Source: Serilophus lunatus
Lineage: Eukaryota; Chordata; Aves; Passeriformes; Eurylaimidae
Direction of reading: 5' to 3'
Length of the DNA: 64,000 nucleotides
Assembly: GCA_013399895.1 (NCBI GenBank)
Contig: VXBA01005480.1
Coordinates: 643,490 to 707,489, forward strand
Shown: piece after piece, positions 20,741 through 35,200 of the stretch
Position numbering within the stretch: position 1 is the first letter of the stretch
Layout: every line of letters begins with the position of its first letter
The notes under the pieces: model-generated
What the model saw: the letters and a program-made list of their open reading frames with translations, nothing else
What the model was told of the DNA's origin: nothing
Databases searched by the model: none
Position numbers and translations under genes: made by a program

Positions 20741-23700
20741 GCCATTCTCACAAAATTCAGTCTAAATACACAAAACTTGTGCTTTTCTTATCAGCTCCTT
20801 CGGATGGAGCCTAATTCCTCAGCCCTTCCTTGCAGCCCCTCTTTTAATGACAGAAGTTACATTATACAAAAGAATTGTGACCAGAAACTGTGCATTTTTA
20901 CCATTCTTTTCCAAATATACCACTCATTACAGCAGCAGTGGCATTAATAAGCCCTGTCACACCACACAGTCCTCTGGGAAACTGCATTACCTGCCAGTAA
21001 AACTTTTCTTCACATTACTTCCTAAGTGGTCATTAAAGAGTCTTTCACAAAAATACATACAACAGGAAACATTCTTCCTGTCCTTTTTTTAACTCGATTT
21101 TGAATAGAAATATCTATTTTGTTGTTTGTATGCATGATAGGTTCTATGGCTGCTGCTCACAAGGTGTGAAATATTCCCTTCCATCCCTTCCAAATTCTAT
21201 TTAAAATCTAGTGCTTAAGTTACCACTCCCCTGAGCTTAAATCATTTTAATAAGTTTTAGATGCTTATTTGGTTTCTATAATTTACCATTCATCTCTTAA
21301 ATCTCTTTCCTTGCTTTAGCATACCCTTTGGAAGACACATGCCCAGAATTTATTAAGAAAAATAATTACCAATGGTGCAAATCTAAGTTTAAAGGTATTC
21401 GATGGGAATTACTGGGTTTCTGAAATGCAAAGCACATGCCAGTGCCAATTCACCTGCTGGAGAAGATGGGGTATAGGTAAGAAACTGAGGGAGTATTAAT
21501 TTTGGGAGCCATCCATTTTATGCCTGCAGTTTTCCTGCAGGTGTCGGGCAGAAATTAAACATGGTACCTGTAGTGAAAGATACTCCTCAAGTGCTGTATC
21601 TTTATTATGCAAACTATAAAAAAGGGATTAAAAAATAGAACTATGCTAAAGCTTAGTTTATATAACACTAATTTAATAGGGAGCTATTAAAGGACAGCAA
21701 AAATAGAAACATGCCCTTTAGCCCAAAACTTAATTTCAGCTGAACTTGTGCTCTTTCCAACATAACAGGAGGCCCATGCTAATTCTGTAAGAATGAACTT
21801 TTTAAGTTATACTTATTTATTAGTAGCATTTTCATTAGGACTGACAAAAAAAAAAAAAAGTTGAAGCTTAAATCTTTAAGCAAAAATATACCTTCAGATA
21901 TATTATTGCAATTAAGCTTGCTTTGGAAGTTATTCACTCTTAAGAAGCTATTACTTGCCAGGATAGTCATAATTCTTTGTGATTTTGTTTCCTTCATTTT
22001 TGGTTGTTTTAAACATGCTACTTTTCAGAAACTTAGTCTTTTGACTTACTAAAACCTGAGTTAGGCAGTTTCTTGGGAGAGAATTTACAAGGCAATAGGT
22101 GCTCTAGTTCATGTTCAATTAAGTGGTCTCTTGGCCAACATGACTGTTGGATACAAAGATCCCGTCTCTGCTGGTGAGCAGGGGAATCCCAACCTGTAAT
22201 GAGCAAATTTATTGCACACAATAGGTAAATATTTATTGTATAATCTAATTAAAGCTGGATTGTGGCTTAATATTTTTATTGTCTCCACTTTGCCTACAAA
22301 ACAGCTCAGAGAGACTGTTACTTAAGATTTTGAAACCCTTTCACATTAATATAGATTAAGTGACACTAAATTCTCATGAAGGGAAAACAAGGGAAGGAAT
22401 CAATGACCATAGAAGCCTGGCAAGCCAAAATTTCACCTGATGAAAATGATCCTTGGCTTCCACAGGCATATGTCCATGACAAACAGGCAGGGGCTATAAA
22501 CAGGATCATGCTTCAGCTGGTCATACAACTATTCCATGTTTTTAGAGCTACTACACACAGTTGGTTTCAAAGAAATAGCTAAGAGTTATTGTTCTGCCAG
22601 TTAAAAGTAGCTATGTGACAGCTTAAAAATCAAAAATGGACCAAGAAAGAGAGAAAGAAGCAGCCCTAGAAATTCACTTCCCAAACGTTACTGCAACAAG
22701 TGAAAAAACTTTGCAACAAAATAAGGCCCAGGAAACAGCTCTGTTCCCCCAGAAACTTCTCTAGATGATTCAGGGGTCACTTGAAATTGAGGAAAAACCC
22801 TGCTGTGTTGGCCAGTTCTGTGCACTTCATCACAACTGTAGGAATTTCCCATAATTAAGCTTTGCAAGTAAATTACCATCAACATGACAAAGACATCCAG
22901 ACATGAAACATGAACAGAGAGTTATCTGGGATTTTTGAAGAGACAGAAAATGTAATGTGATTAGAGTTGCCCAGAAAACAGCCATTCCTGTTTGAGAGGA
23001 TTTTGCTCACATCTCCTACCAAGAATAATACCAAACAGTAATTGGTATTTCTACAGGGCCTTTGGCCCGAGGAGCTAACAGAACAAAAGGGGAATTCCTT
23101 CCTAGTTATCCAGGCTTTGGTTTTGGTTTATGATCAGGGACTTGAGGTCAGTACTCGAAGTTCAAGCCATGCCACTGGGTGGACAGTCGTCATGCTTCTC
23201 AAACAGAAGCACTGGAATTGTGGCCTTTGCAAATATAAGCACAGACTGGTTTAAGAATAACTCAGCAGTTTTCAAATGCATCTATTTCTCCTGTTATTTA
23301 ACATGCTAACTTGGTATGTGTCTAAATTTAACTAGAATTACTATTGTTTGGAGTGGACGAACTCCTTAACAACCTAACAGCTAATAAAATATGTATTTGT
23401 CTCCATGTCAATAGCCTCCCAGAAGATGTGGAGCTGAGTCCAATGCCTTGCATTTTACTGAAGAGCAGATCCTCTGGTCACTACTCTTAACTCTCAACAA
23501 TAGCAAACTGTAATGACTGAAACTAAAATAAAATAACAAAATAATGAATAGATAGATAGATGTCCCATTTGGAAGACTTGAAACAGAGCAGGAGGCCAGA
23601 ACATGCTGAGTCTGCCTGGAGTTAAAGGCCATAAAAGTAGAACTCAGCTCCAGCTCCTTTCTCCATCTCTTCCCAGTAACCAAATTTCAAGTCTAAGCAC

Positions 23701-26089
23701 ACTCATGTGGACTGTTGTCTCTGCTTAAGAGCAAATTAATTACAGGCAGGTTGGAAATGTGAACATATTAAAACCCTCTTGCTTTATATGTTTGTGTCCT
23801 CTGGTTTGAATTTCCTGAGAGAATATGGACAATTAAAACTGGACGGTGTGTGAGGCAGAATTCCCCAGCAACGACGAGTGGCTGTGCTAGAGCTGACACA
23901 GGGCTGCGAGAAGGCAGCATCCAACCAGGCAGCCAGGAGCTTGTAAAGGAATAACTGAAAGGATTAACAGGGAGTACTATATGCCCACAGTTTGTATCTG
24001 GCCACAGGCAGCACAGAGTATGCTGCCATTTCTAATGCAGCACAAGGCAATTAAAGGTCACAGAAGCCAACAGCATGAGAAGCCAAAAGAATAAATCCCA
24101 AAAGGAAGAGTAATTGAGTGTAAGACATGGACATCACTCAATGAAGGATCTGGACAGATAAGTCCTAGAGGATTTTGCTGCAACTCTCCAAGACATTTCT
24201 GCCAATCCAGTTGGGGACAGATCAGGAATTGTTCCCTCTGCCTCAGCCACCACTGTCTGCAGCCCAGTTTTTCAGCTAAAATGCTCCACTTCTGTGGAGT
24301 TTGTGCTGAACTGAGGATTTCTAACTGGCACATCGACAATGACCACTATGTATCTCACCATGATGCTGTTGCAGGGAGTGATGGGCTATTTATCTGTGGG
24401 CAGCACTGCCAGGAGCCCCTGCCAGCTCAGCTTTTAGGGCCCTGGGGGAGCTGGAATTATGATCTGGTGAGGGCAGCATTGCTACCTTACCACAGACATG
24501 GTGTGTGACAGTAAGTGCCGGCTGTGTCACTGCACCCTGAGCACAAGAGTGGAGCCCTGGGACAGAAACCTTCCAGGTCCTGCCCAGACACACCAGGGCT
24601 GTTCACAGCCCGGCCTGGCAGAGAAGGCTAAGGTTCCTTTCCACCAGCTTGCATTTTCTTTCGTCTTATCACACATCCAGAAACAACACACCTGAAGAAA
24701 TAAACCCAGTAAAAAACCAGAGGCAAAGTGTTTACTGTTAGGAAGTCCTTTTACTTTGCTATAAATGGTCAGACTCTCCCCAGAGTAGCTGAACACCAAA
24801 GACAAAGCTGCTTTTGTGACAGAAAGTTCAGTGAAGATGTGGGCACTCAACTCCTCTGGATATTGAACTCTCTCCTTTGAGCTCATAGCCCAGAGAGGAC
24901 GCTCTGGCAGAGCCTGAGCCCTGACAGTACAGCAGAAGCAAAGCACGACTTGCCTTCTATATAAGGAATAGATCCCCAGGCCTGCAATCTCAGCAAAAGA
25001 AGGAAGAAGTACTAATAAAGTGCTATAAATACAGGAGTGTTTACAGGACGTGTTATATAACACTTCTCCTCCAGCTTTGTGCCCTCCTCTGTGCTGACAA
25101 ACACCACAGAACGTTTTATCTCACTGCCTCTTTATATTAGAGGGAATCTACATTTAAAAATGGAAACTGGGCCACTATCTCATAATTTAAAACTACAAAT
25201 TAACATTCACATGGGTTTGCATCATGTTCTGTTTGCTGTTTCTACCATACCTTTCCCCCCACCAACAAGTCGAAAGCAGTTGTAGTTCCACAATTTCAGA
25301 ATGCACTTAAGAGAGAGAAAAAAGATATTTTTCAAATGCATTAATTGGAGAAATACACTAAAAGGCTTAAGTACTTTTTATGATAGTTGGGTTATGGAGA
25401 GCATCTGTTGTTCTTTGCAAATAAATGTCAAGTAACAAGCCTATGATCCTAAAAGATACGAACAGCTGCTAAACAAAGAGGCCAGAAATTGCAATGCAAT
25501 AAGGTCTTTTCTTAATATATTGTTAAGGAAGACAGTCTGAGTTTGCCTGATTAAGATGAGGAGATGATACTTAGAACTCCATATAATCCTCAAGTTAAAA
25601 GGACATGAAAATAAAGTGAAACCACATCCCAACCCATCCAAAAGAGTAAATACAGTAATTATGCTACTGTCTCAAACAGTTTAAACTTCCATGCTAAATA
25701 TAAGGCAATAACATGTATGTTCTGATAGAATGAAGGGTTTTTTGCCATTTTCTTCAGAAAGATGGGGGTTTTGATAAATAGATCTGCTCCCTCTGGTCTT
25801 TAAGGACGGTTTTTGTAAATAGTTTGATTTATAATTGCTCAGTCCTGTGCCGGAAAGGAAGAGAAGGCCAGCCACGTAGGAAACAGCCCACAAAAAGCCC
25901 ATGCTGTGGGAGTGCATCCCTGGAGTACATGCATGGGAGTGAGCCAGCTTTGGAGCACTGCAAGAGGTTCAGCTGGCAACACACCAGGAACATTTTGCTC
26001 CCAACTCAGAGTGAGTATGGGAAGAGGTTGGAAAATAGAGCACCTTCACAATATGTCATTTCTCGTTGCAACTAAAAGCTGTTGTGGCT
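20741..26089. other. Intergenic region, no gene seen
   Basis: This is AT-rich DNA with minor simple sequence: an A run near 21847-21859 and a short GATA-type repeat near 23548-23561. A perfect 14-base palindrome (GTGTTATATAACAC) lies at 25050-25063. The longest open frame (minus strand, 24527-25063) opens at GTG rather than ATG, matches nothing I recognise, and is not called as a gene. Confidence 0.6.
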
Positions 26090-26262
26090 TGAGGAAAGAA
26101 TGTAAGGGGGAAGTAAAAGAGCAGGAAAAAAAGCATATGGAAAACACAGGAGGGGAAAGAGTGTGCAACATGGAAGGAAAGAGGAAAAAGGGGGAATAGA
26201 GTGGATGGATGAATTAAGAGAGGAAAATAAGAGGAGAGAAAGGAATAGGAAAGGAGAAAAAG
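26090..26262 (+). repeat. Polypurine (A/G-rich) low-complexity tract
   Basis: The plus strand is dominated by A and G with few pyrimidines, in loose GGAAAG/GAGGAAAA-type units without a fixed period. Such tracts can adopt triplex DNA. The minus strand frame across it is a run of Phe, Leu, Ser and Pro, typical of low-complexity pyrimidine DNA rather than protein. Confidence 0.65.
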
Positions 26263-29200
26263 ATCAAAGACTTTGGAAGTCACCGTGTCTGGGACCCAGC
26301 AGGGCTTCTTCAGAGCAAGTCTAAATCTAGTCAATCCACATACCTGCCCAAACTCATTTTCCTTCAGTTTTCTCTCATTTTCTCTGAAGTGCAGAGCTGG
26401 CCAAGGAGCAAATCCATCCTGTGTGTGCATTCAAATCTGCTTTTGTTTCAGCAAGGAATTAAAACAAATCCTTTCAAACATTTCTATAAAACAGTATTGT
26501 GTTGAAACATCTGTTTTCTAGCTGGAGACATTTTTTATTACTCTCTCAGTTTGGTTATAACCAAGGACTCTGTCCTAGATCCTTCCAGTTAAATGCTCTG
26601 TTGTAAAAGACCACGATTCTTTTAACCGACCTCTTCTTAAGGCTACTGCTCAGATATGTCACATACAAAATACTCAGTAAGTCACAAAAATTCCTTTTGT
26701 CTCCCCTGTGTATATACCTACAAATAAACTACCTTAATAAATGAAAAATGCCGGTTATTAAATTGTTCATTGAAAAATAATTTGGTTGTTGCGTGATTAA
26801 AGGATACTTCACAAGCACCTGTTTCTTTCTTCAAGAAAGAAAGAAAACCTGAAATCAATAACATGTTTCAAGCTCTAGTTCACAAGGGTTAATTTACTTC
26901 TTGTCAGTGAAACTGTAAATTATTTGAGATTCAAAGAAAAACCAGGCTAGAAGAGAAAGAACCAACTTGCAGGAAATGCAACCTTTGAGGTCTTAGGGTG
27001 AGACCTGAGCCTGTTGTCTTCTGAGCTGCTGAAAACATTACACATAGGAAAGAAATTCTATGTATTGGGGATCAAGCCAGCACAAAAAACATGAAGAATG
27101 GAGGTTCAGTGGGAGTTCGGAAATATGTTTCATACTAAGTATTTTTTTCACTTATGTTTCACTTATGGAAGCAATTTGGCTTTCTCAAACTTTTTTCAAG
27201 GGGGATGTTTAGGCACTCCCTGATAAAACCAGCAGTATGAGCCTGCTTATTTTAGTCACTGTTTTAGTTCAAGTAAAATCAAGTAAAATAAAAAAATGTG
27301 CTATATTGTAAGCAGGCTCTCCAAATGGGTTACTACATTACAAGGAAAGTTATTTTGAATTATAAAAAAAAAGTGATTGCTAAGGATTAAGAATCTGCAA
27401 AGTAGTGAACTGAAGTCTCCTGCTTCTTTTTATTGAGGAGCCCGAACTTTAAATTTTCATGGTTGTTTTTCCTATCCTCTCGTCTGTGGAAGTCCTTGGA
27501 GTCCAGTAGGGATTCTAAGGATAAGCACAGTAAACATTTTGTCTTTGCTGTTTCCTCAGAAGCAGAGAATATAACATTAGAGAAAGTGTTTCTCACTTCT
27601 CTGATCTGTCAACTCATTTGAACATAAAGAAGTATTAAACATTTCCCAGAGAAAACCAGATTTCAAATCCATTAGTTTGGACAAACTGCCATTGTGTCTT
27701 CTTGATGTCAAATCTGATGTAGGAGCTTGATTTCAAGAATGGTCCTTTGTGGATCCTGCTCAAAGAGCTGAAATTTGAGCTGGACAGAACAGAAGTCTCT
27801 AAAATCTTTCCCAGTGTGTACATATTACTTTTGTAGCCTATTTCCAAACACTGATCCATACAACTCTTGTCAGTGCTTCACTGCCAAGCTCGGTTCACAT
27901 AGTGAACTCAGAGAGCCAATGGAAAGGAGAAAGGAGACCAGAAGCCAAATAAAATGCTGCACTTCCTTCTTCCCCTCCCCTCAATGGCCAATTTACACCG
28001 TACAAGTACTTTTTAATGTTATCTATGCACATACACCATTCCTATTGCTTCACCTGGGAAGTTCCAGCATCACCTGTTGGGAACGCACAACTGCCACGAG
28101 CTTAAATCTCTTGTCTGCCCCAGACAAAACTGTTGGCAAAATGTTCCTTCTCAAGAGAGGATGCAATAGGTAGATAGAAAATAGATTGATTCTCACATCC
28201 CAGCTTGAGCTTCATAAAATTAAATGTTTTAAAAACAACAACAAAAAAGGCATTTTAATAAAATAGGGGGCATCTCTACAGGTCAAATTACTGCCTACAT
28301 CTCACTTTCAGAAAAAGATCGTTCAGAACAAAAGGATGTTGTTTCACATTTGTGTGCACTCCCACCATAGGAAGAGGTTAAGTCAAAATTTCCAGACCTA
28401 AGTTCCCAAGCTCATAAATTAGATGGCAGGCCCCCCTACCAGATTACAGGAACTTGCAAGGAAACTCCACAAATAGTGGAAAGACAGGTGCTGCTTTGGA
28501 TGCCCCAGTGTGACTCTGCTCGAGGCTGGGACCTGGCACAGGCTTGTACCCACTGCCCTGAACCTCCCACTCAGGACAAGGTGGTGCCATTTATTTTGGC
28601 TGTAAAGGAAGCTGAAAAGAAAAGAGAGCCTAAGAGATGTCAGAAATTAATATCTACTCAGATCTAGGCTCCAACCAGTTCAAAAAGCTTTTCTGCTGAC
28701 AGGAGGTTGTTTTCAATGCTAAGAATGAAGTATTTATCTCTGTCCTTTGAAGCTGTGCCATTCATACCAATAAAGACACAAGAGTCCTGAAAGGGATACT
28801 TAATAAAACAAAATGCCTGTTCAAAATTAATATAATTTTCTGTTTGAAACCACATTGTACACAGAGACTCTCTGGAGCGTTTTGAAGACAAAAGCAAGAA
28901 AAATAAAGAAAAAAATTTAAAACAATTCTGTTCCCATGCACCAAGCAGTAATATAAAATAGAAAAGATATGTCAAAGTGAACCACTAAATGGGTACACTT
29001 TCTGTAAATCAAGCCAATACAAATTTCATAAAACTTTCCTTGTTAGCGGTACAAACCATCCATTAAAAGAATAACATTGTCAGGCCATAATATTATTATT
29101 TTCCCTACTCCAGCTGAATGTGAAGCTGCCTATTGCATTGAAACAACAATATCAGGTATCACAAGACGTGTCTAGACTCATGACAGCACAGGCAGCCTGA

Positions 29201-32200
29201 CACTGGGAGATGAAATCTTAATTATGGTGGTACTGCTGAGATGGTATTTTCTTCCAAGCATTAGGTTACTGGTGCACTGAAATTATTAAAAGGGCATCTA
29301 CGAAAGTGAATATCACTTTACTATGGTTTCCTAACAAAAATAATAATTAATCCTCACAAACTGTGCTTGTATTTGGAAATTTAACTTCATCCCTCAGGTT
29401 TTGACATGGCATTTAGGAATGGTTTAGCCATTGCAGTAACCTACTTCTGGATGTCCTAACTTTTTGCCCAGTATATTCTAAATAGCCGGGTATAAAAATA
29501 CTTAAGATTTTGTATGGTCAAGATCAACAAACCAACCAAGACTCCTTATTAAGTTTCCACAATGCTTTTATCATCAAATTTCGTAGTCAACAGATCTGTG
29601 AGCATCTGGCAGCTGCAGAAATCACAAATCATGACACAAAGCCTCAGCTGATATCACATGAAGCTGACGCTTCAGGCTATGATCAAGGTCACAGTGCTAA
29701 TTCATCAAGAGTGTAACTCTAGTTGCTTTCTGTCATATTTAGATATTTGGATCAGTAAGATAAAGGAAGCGAATGCTGAGGTTGTGATTGAGCATAAACG
29801 GTGGAGCATTTGCAGGCACCACTCTCTACCCCATTTCTAACTTCCACAGAGGTCACAGGGGTTGTCACAGGTCTGACACTTGTGCCAAAAACTACCAACT
29901 TGTTACTGCATTTATTCTGTAAGATTCATATTTAGGAAGTCACCCCTCTTCAGATTGCTCACAGATACTCAATGGCTGTTTCTTACCCAAATGAATGGGG
30001 TCTGCATTCACCTCTCTAATTCATTCTTATTTCAGAAATACAGTGACTCAGGGCCACATTTTGAGAAGAGCCTCATGTCCAAGAACTTTCATCAAAGCAC
30101 CTAAACAAAAGCATTTCATGTGATTTATGTCAGCGCCATAGTTACTCACTTTTAGAATGAGCTTGAAGAAGGATTCACCTTGAATTCCAGTCCCATCCAT
30201 TCATTAACCCATCATGAAAAGAAGGATGCATCTGGAGATTTCCCAGAGCTCGTCCTGAAGTTTTCTCTTCCTGTCTGCTGCTGTCATTCCTCATTTATGC
30301 ATGGACAGGAGCTCCCTGCTTTTGTGCCTTAAGGCATTTAGTTATGTATCAAAGCCTTTTATCCTTTTTCAGACAAGAGAACTGCTGAAAGATTCCCCCA
30401 CAGGAATCAAAGTAGGGCAGCAGATAACTTGAAGATGTATCATAATCTTCCAGTGCCACTATTTGTAAGTTTGAAATTAAAAGATATGCTAAAACTTTTC
30501 ATACAGAGCTGCAGGTGATCCACTACCTCATCAGAGCCTAAAGCACTTGCATACATTTGAATGCTGGATAAATGTCTGCATTCATTTCATCTTCAAGCTT
30601 TTCCTAATTGTCTGAAGAGCTTTTATAAGACCCACAATTTAGATATTATAAATAATAAAAGGAATAGAGGGGGAAAATGTCCAAGACAATACAAAATTCA
30701 TCCACAAATGAGATTGGAAAGGCATTAAACTGAAGTAAGGAATATAGTGCAAAAGTAGTTTACTGTTCGCACTGGGGTCTAGAAATCAGTATTTTAAATA
30801 TGTATGTGTGGAGTATTCCACAATATAAACTGTCCACCTCCACAGAATGTTTGTCCTACAGTAACACAAGGAAAGGTTAATTCCTACTGCATTTGAACGG
30901 ATTTAACACACTCTGTTTGAGGAAAACAACAAGCTTGAAGGGTTTTTCATTTCGTTTTCAGCTGCTTCTAAAACATGTCAGCTGCCTGGGTTGTTGTGTT
31001 TTATTATGACTTTTTGATTTATCCTTTCAAGAGGAATCCATTACTTTTGCAAAAAAATGCAGTGACATGCCAGCTCCTTCCAGCTAGAGAGGCCTGGAGT
31101 GTGAGCAGGAGAGGAAACTGTGAAAAACACATCTGAATTCAGCTGGTTTATTATGCAAGGTCAGAGGCTGTAGCTATTCCAACCTCCTGGTTGGCAAAGA
31201 AGAGAAGAAATCTAGGGTCTACAATGGACATTATTTTATAAAAGCTATTTTTCCAGCTATTCCAGGGAAATATAAATGCTAAGGATGACTGATGTGAATC
31301 TGCACAGAGATTCACCTGTGCTTGAAGGTAAATATAGTATCAAAGGATGGTGGAGAACAGGCATGAATCCTCCCCTGCCCACATGTTTTGATCCCAGCAG
31401 TGTGGAGGGCTACGAAACAGAAATGCCAGAAGTCTGCATTTCTCCACAAGGGTGATGTGGTTTCCATATGTTCTGTGGAAATCTTAGCAATGGGACTCCC
31501 TCCTGCCCTCATCTCCTTATCCATCCCCACGGCCCCTCCAGGGTGGCACAGTTCCACAAAGCTGCTGAATTGCTACTGTGGTCCATCACAAAAGCCCAAG
31601 AGCTTTCCTATGTTCCCTTGCACATTTTCTCTGTAGACTAAATTACATGACAATTTATAATGTAAACTGATGCAGAGAAACCTCATTATCTGCAGTGTGT
31701 CAGAAGCCAACATAAATATCAAAGCCTAGGGGCTGTTGCAGTGTTTGTGACATCTTTTTAATGTTTTAGTAAGGTCTCCTCGAAAAATCCTGGAAACCAA
31801 ACCCGCACCCCACAACACAAAGGGCTCAGAGAAAAGACACAATGAGGGACGTGGACATCAATTAATTTGCTTGGTAATTTACAATAAAATTGCTTTACTG
31901 GAAGCGAGGACAGGACACATCAAGACAGGTATATTACAAATCTTGTGGTGAAGTCTGCTGTTCACCAGTGTTTGAAGCGATGGGACTAAGACCTTCTAGA
32001 GGGACACAAGTGATTTAAGACACACGCACAACAAAGCTAAAGGCAGTTTTCCTCCAGAAATGTCTTTCTTTCTAAGCCAGAAAGTGTTCTGCCACAGGGA
32101 TCAGCCTTTGGAGCAGAGATGGCAGCTGAGAGGAGGGACAAACCTCCCCAAACCCTCCAGTGTCAGCACACAGTTACACACAGACACCGAAGTATCCGCT

Positions 32201-35200
32201 ATGTCCCCACAGGATGACCTTCCTTCTCCTCACCTGTGGTTAAGGCAGTGCAGAGGACAGATCCCTGGAAAGTGAGATCGGCCCTGTCCTGCTCACCATC
32301 TGTTGGTGGAAGAAACCGTAACTTGATCTGCTTTCAGAGAGTGGCCATCTGCAATTCAAGCCTGGCAGCACCCCCAGTGCATCAGCAAAGGGGGCTGTTT
32401 GCAATTCAAGCAGCTTCTCAAAGTTGGGTTTTTTTTCCCCTTAAAGACTGACCACAAAAGGTTTATTTGCTATGTCTTTTATTTATTTCTTTTTTTCTTT
32501 AATTCAAAAGCTATCTCTCATCAAAAACAGGGAACGAAAAATGCCTTCTTCTGAAGCTCAGGCTTAATGTAATTAACTTATTCTACTGAGGCTAAAAGTA
32601 CCTTGTGTCAGAAGTCAGGACATGAAAGTGAGAAAAATTTTGTTAGAGTAGGAAGTGTTAGGTTTTTAATTCCTTCTTCTACTACATTTACTTCTGAGTA
32701 GCTTTTAGTGTTGAAAATTAACTTAATTTGAACAAATATATTGCCTTCCTGATACAGGGAATTACCCCATGTAGAGTCATACAGATTTCAGAAGTGTTTA
32801 TCTTTTGGAAGCAGTAAATCCAGATCAGGAAGGACTGCAAAGATTGGTAAACTTCAGTTTTTAGCTTTGAAAAGTAGGAATTATTTTTTTTCTAAATCTG
32901 TTTAAATTTCATATAGAGGGCTAAAAATGCTCATAGTTCCAAGGACAGAGATAAGAGCAAGCTAATACTAATTTTCTCTGCCATTATCATGGTCAATCTA
33001 AAGGAAACATGAGCAAAAGAGGCTAATGAATTAAGGATCTCTACCATGACCTCTCCCTCACACCAGGGAGCAGCAGCAGCACAGGGAAAGGAGGCAGAAT
33101 GCCCCACTCTGCCAGGTGGCAGCTCCCTCAGGGCCAGTTTTCTGGAGCAAAGAACTGACTTCGAAGTGTCTCAGCTCACCAAGTTGCTGACACTCAAAAA
33201 GTACCAGTGGGAGGAACAAAATTCCTCCCTGGTATCTTTATTCTTTTGAATAGTACCTCCTTTTTTCCCGTGGAGAAATCCTAGTTACGTATGTTGAAGT
33301 GTAACACTTGACTGGGAACATAATCCACTGGCCAAGTCTCTCCTCATTCTTTCACAGATCTGCTGGAGAGCTTCAGCTCATGGCAGCACCTGATGGTCTC
33401 AGGTGAATAATCCCCTCATCCAGTACCTGGTTTGATGGGCAAAAGAGATTTTTTTAAAGGACTCCTGGTGGGTCTGGTTGAAATAGCCTTAGCCCCATGT
33501 TTTGTATGGACACTGCACGCTCCAAGTCATCTGAAATTTGCAGAGAACTGAAGGCTGGAAGAATGGACGAAACAGCATTGCACTTGTACATTTAATTGGT
33601 GGAATAAGTAGAACTGGAAATGAATACTGATATGCTCTTTTTTAAGGCATATTCTTTTTATCTAGGTCCTGGAGAAACATCAAGGAGTAACTTCTAGTTA
33701 GAAAACTAGGCCAGAACTCAAGCAGCTTTTCAGTTTGCAGCTGGTGCAGGAACAGATTTGATCAAATTACTGCTTTCAGAATATTACATGGGATATCTTT
33801 CAGTTTTGTCAGCTGCTCCTACTATAATCAGTTTGCCCAAGGGTTACCTTCTAGCAGGTACAATGTCTCACAAAGTGAAGCTTCCCCCTTTTCCCAGGTG
33901 TGTTTGCACATGCTTACATCAAGGCCAGCAACGTCATCTGGATTAAACCAGAGATAAGAACAGAGGCTTGAAAAGATGCAAATCTATCACTACAAATTAC
34001 AAACCACCTCTAATGAAGAGAAACATTCCCTTATGGGTAGAATATGGCATGTTATCCTGCAACTGCATTTCCTACACTTTTCAGAAGCATTTGTTACTGG
34101 TCAGCAGCATCTATGGTAATGTACCACAGGTCTAATTCAGCAAGACAATACACTTATTTCACTGTAAAAACACTAAGTAATCCTCTACATTTTCTATTTT
34201 TCTAGAAAGGTTCATTGCAGTGCATTTACCTTAAGGAACACTCTAATTTTACCATGGCAGGCAAGGACTGTACTCCCTTGGCACCAGGGAGTGCACGGTG
34301 CCAGCCTTGTTCCCCCTCTGAAGTCTTGTTGACTGATTAGCTTGAGGTGACTTCAACAAGTCTCTGAGGTTTCACTAAATTTCAAATATATTCATATTTC
34401 CCTGACTGAGGGATTAGTTCATTCTCCAGAGGTTTCCAATTTTAGATGGCTCTGAAACACTTCTAAAATATTCTCCAAGAAAAACAGGGCTGTCGCTCAG
34501 AGAGGGAGGTTTCCAGGTGCATGGAGCACTGCTGAGCTGAGGAACGTCTGTGATTCCGTGTAGCAAACGACATGCCAAGGTATGGTGAGCATTTCATTGG
34601 AATACAATTTAGCTACCTTCATTCTGCTAAAGTAAAGAGTTGCAGTTGCCTCAAACAACCCCTTGAGTGCTTTGCTGCCATATAGTGTCTGTCGGTTCAA
34701 TAAACCAAGCAGATCTTTATAGGAAGCTCTCTGCACACCTGTTACGGGCTGGAAGCAGATTTCCATGTTAAATCATGTCATTGAAAATTGTCAAGTGGGA
34801 GAACACCTCAAAGATTTCAGCATTTTCTGTTGCTAGCTAGAGGAAATCTCTTCTGATTAGATAATTGAATTGGAGAGGCAGATTCTTCAGACGTCCAAGG
34901 CTTCTCAGTTAATTAGCAAACAGGTCTAAGAATTCCAGTTTGCACAGGTAATCTGAGGAGGTTATCCAAATTTTACTTGTACACACACACATGTACTGGC
35001 CCACAAAGATTGGGCATTGAGGTGCATGAACTCAGAAAAGGGAGAGAATGATAAACCTTTTGGTTATTGAAACCTGAAACCTTTGGCTCTCCTAGGGAAG
35101 AGTGAAACAATTCCTCAGCATTAGTCCACAAACCCATGATTTAAAACTGAAGCCAAAACATGGAATGAAATAGACCCACATGAAAGAACAACTAGAGCTT

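Noticed and set aside
24527..25063. Minus-strand 178-codon open frame
   Set aside because: It begins at GTG, not ATG, has no recognisable domain and no supporting promoter or splice context, and lies in otherwise non-coding DNA.
26056..26430. Minus-strand 124-codon frame rich in Phe, Leu and Ser
   Set aside because: It is the complement of a polypurine tract, so the composition is explained by low-complexity DNA.
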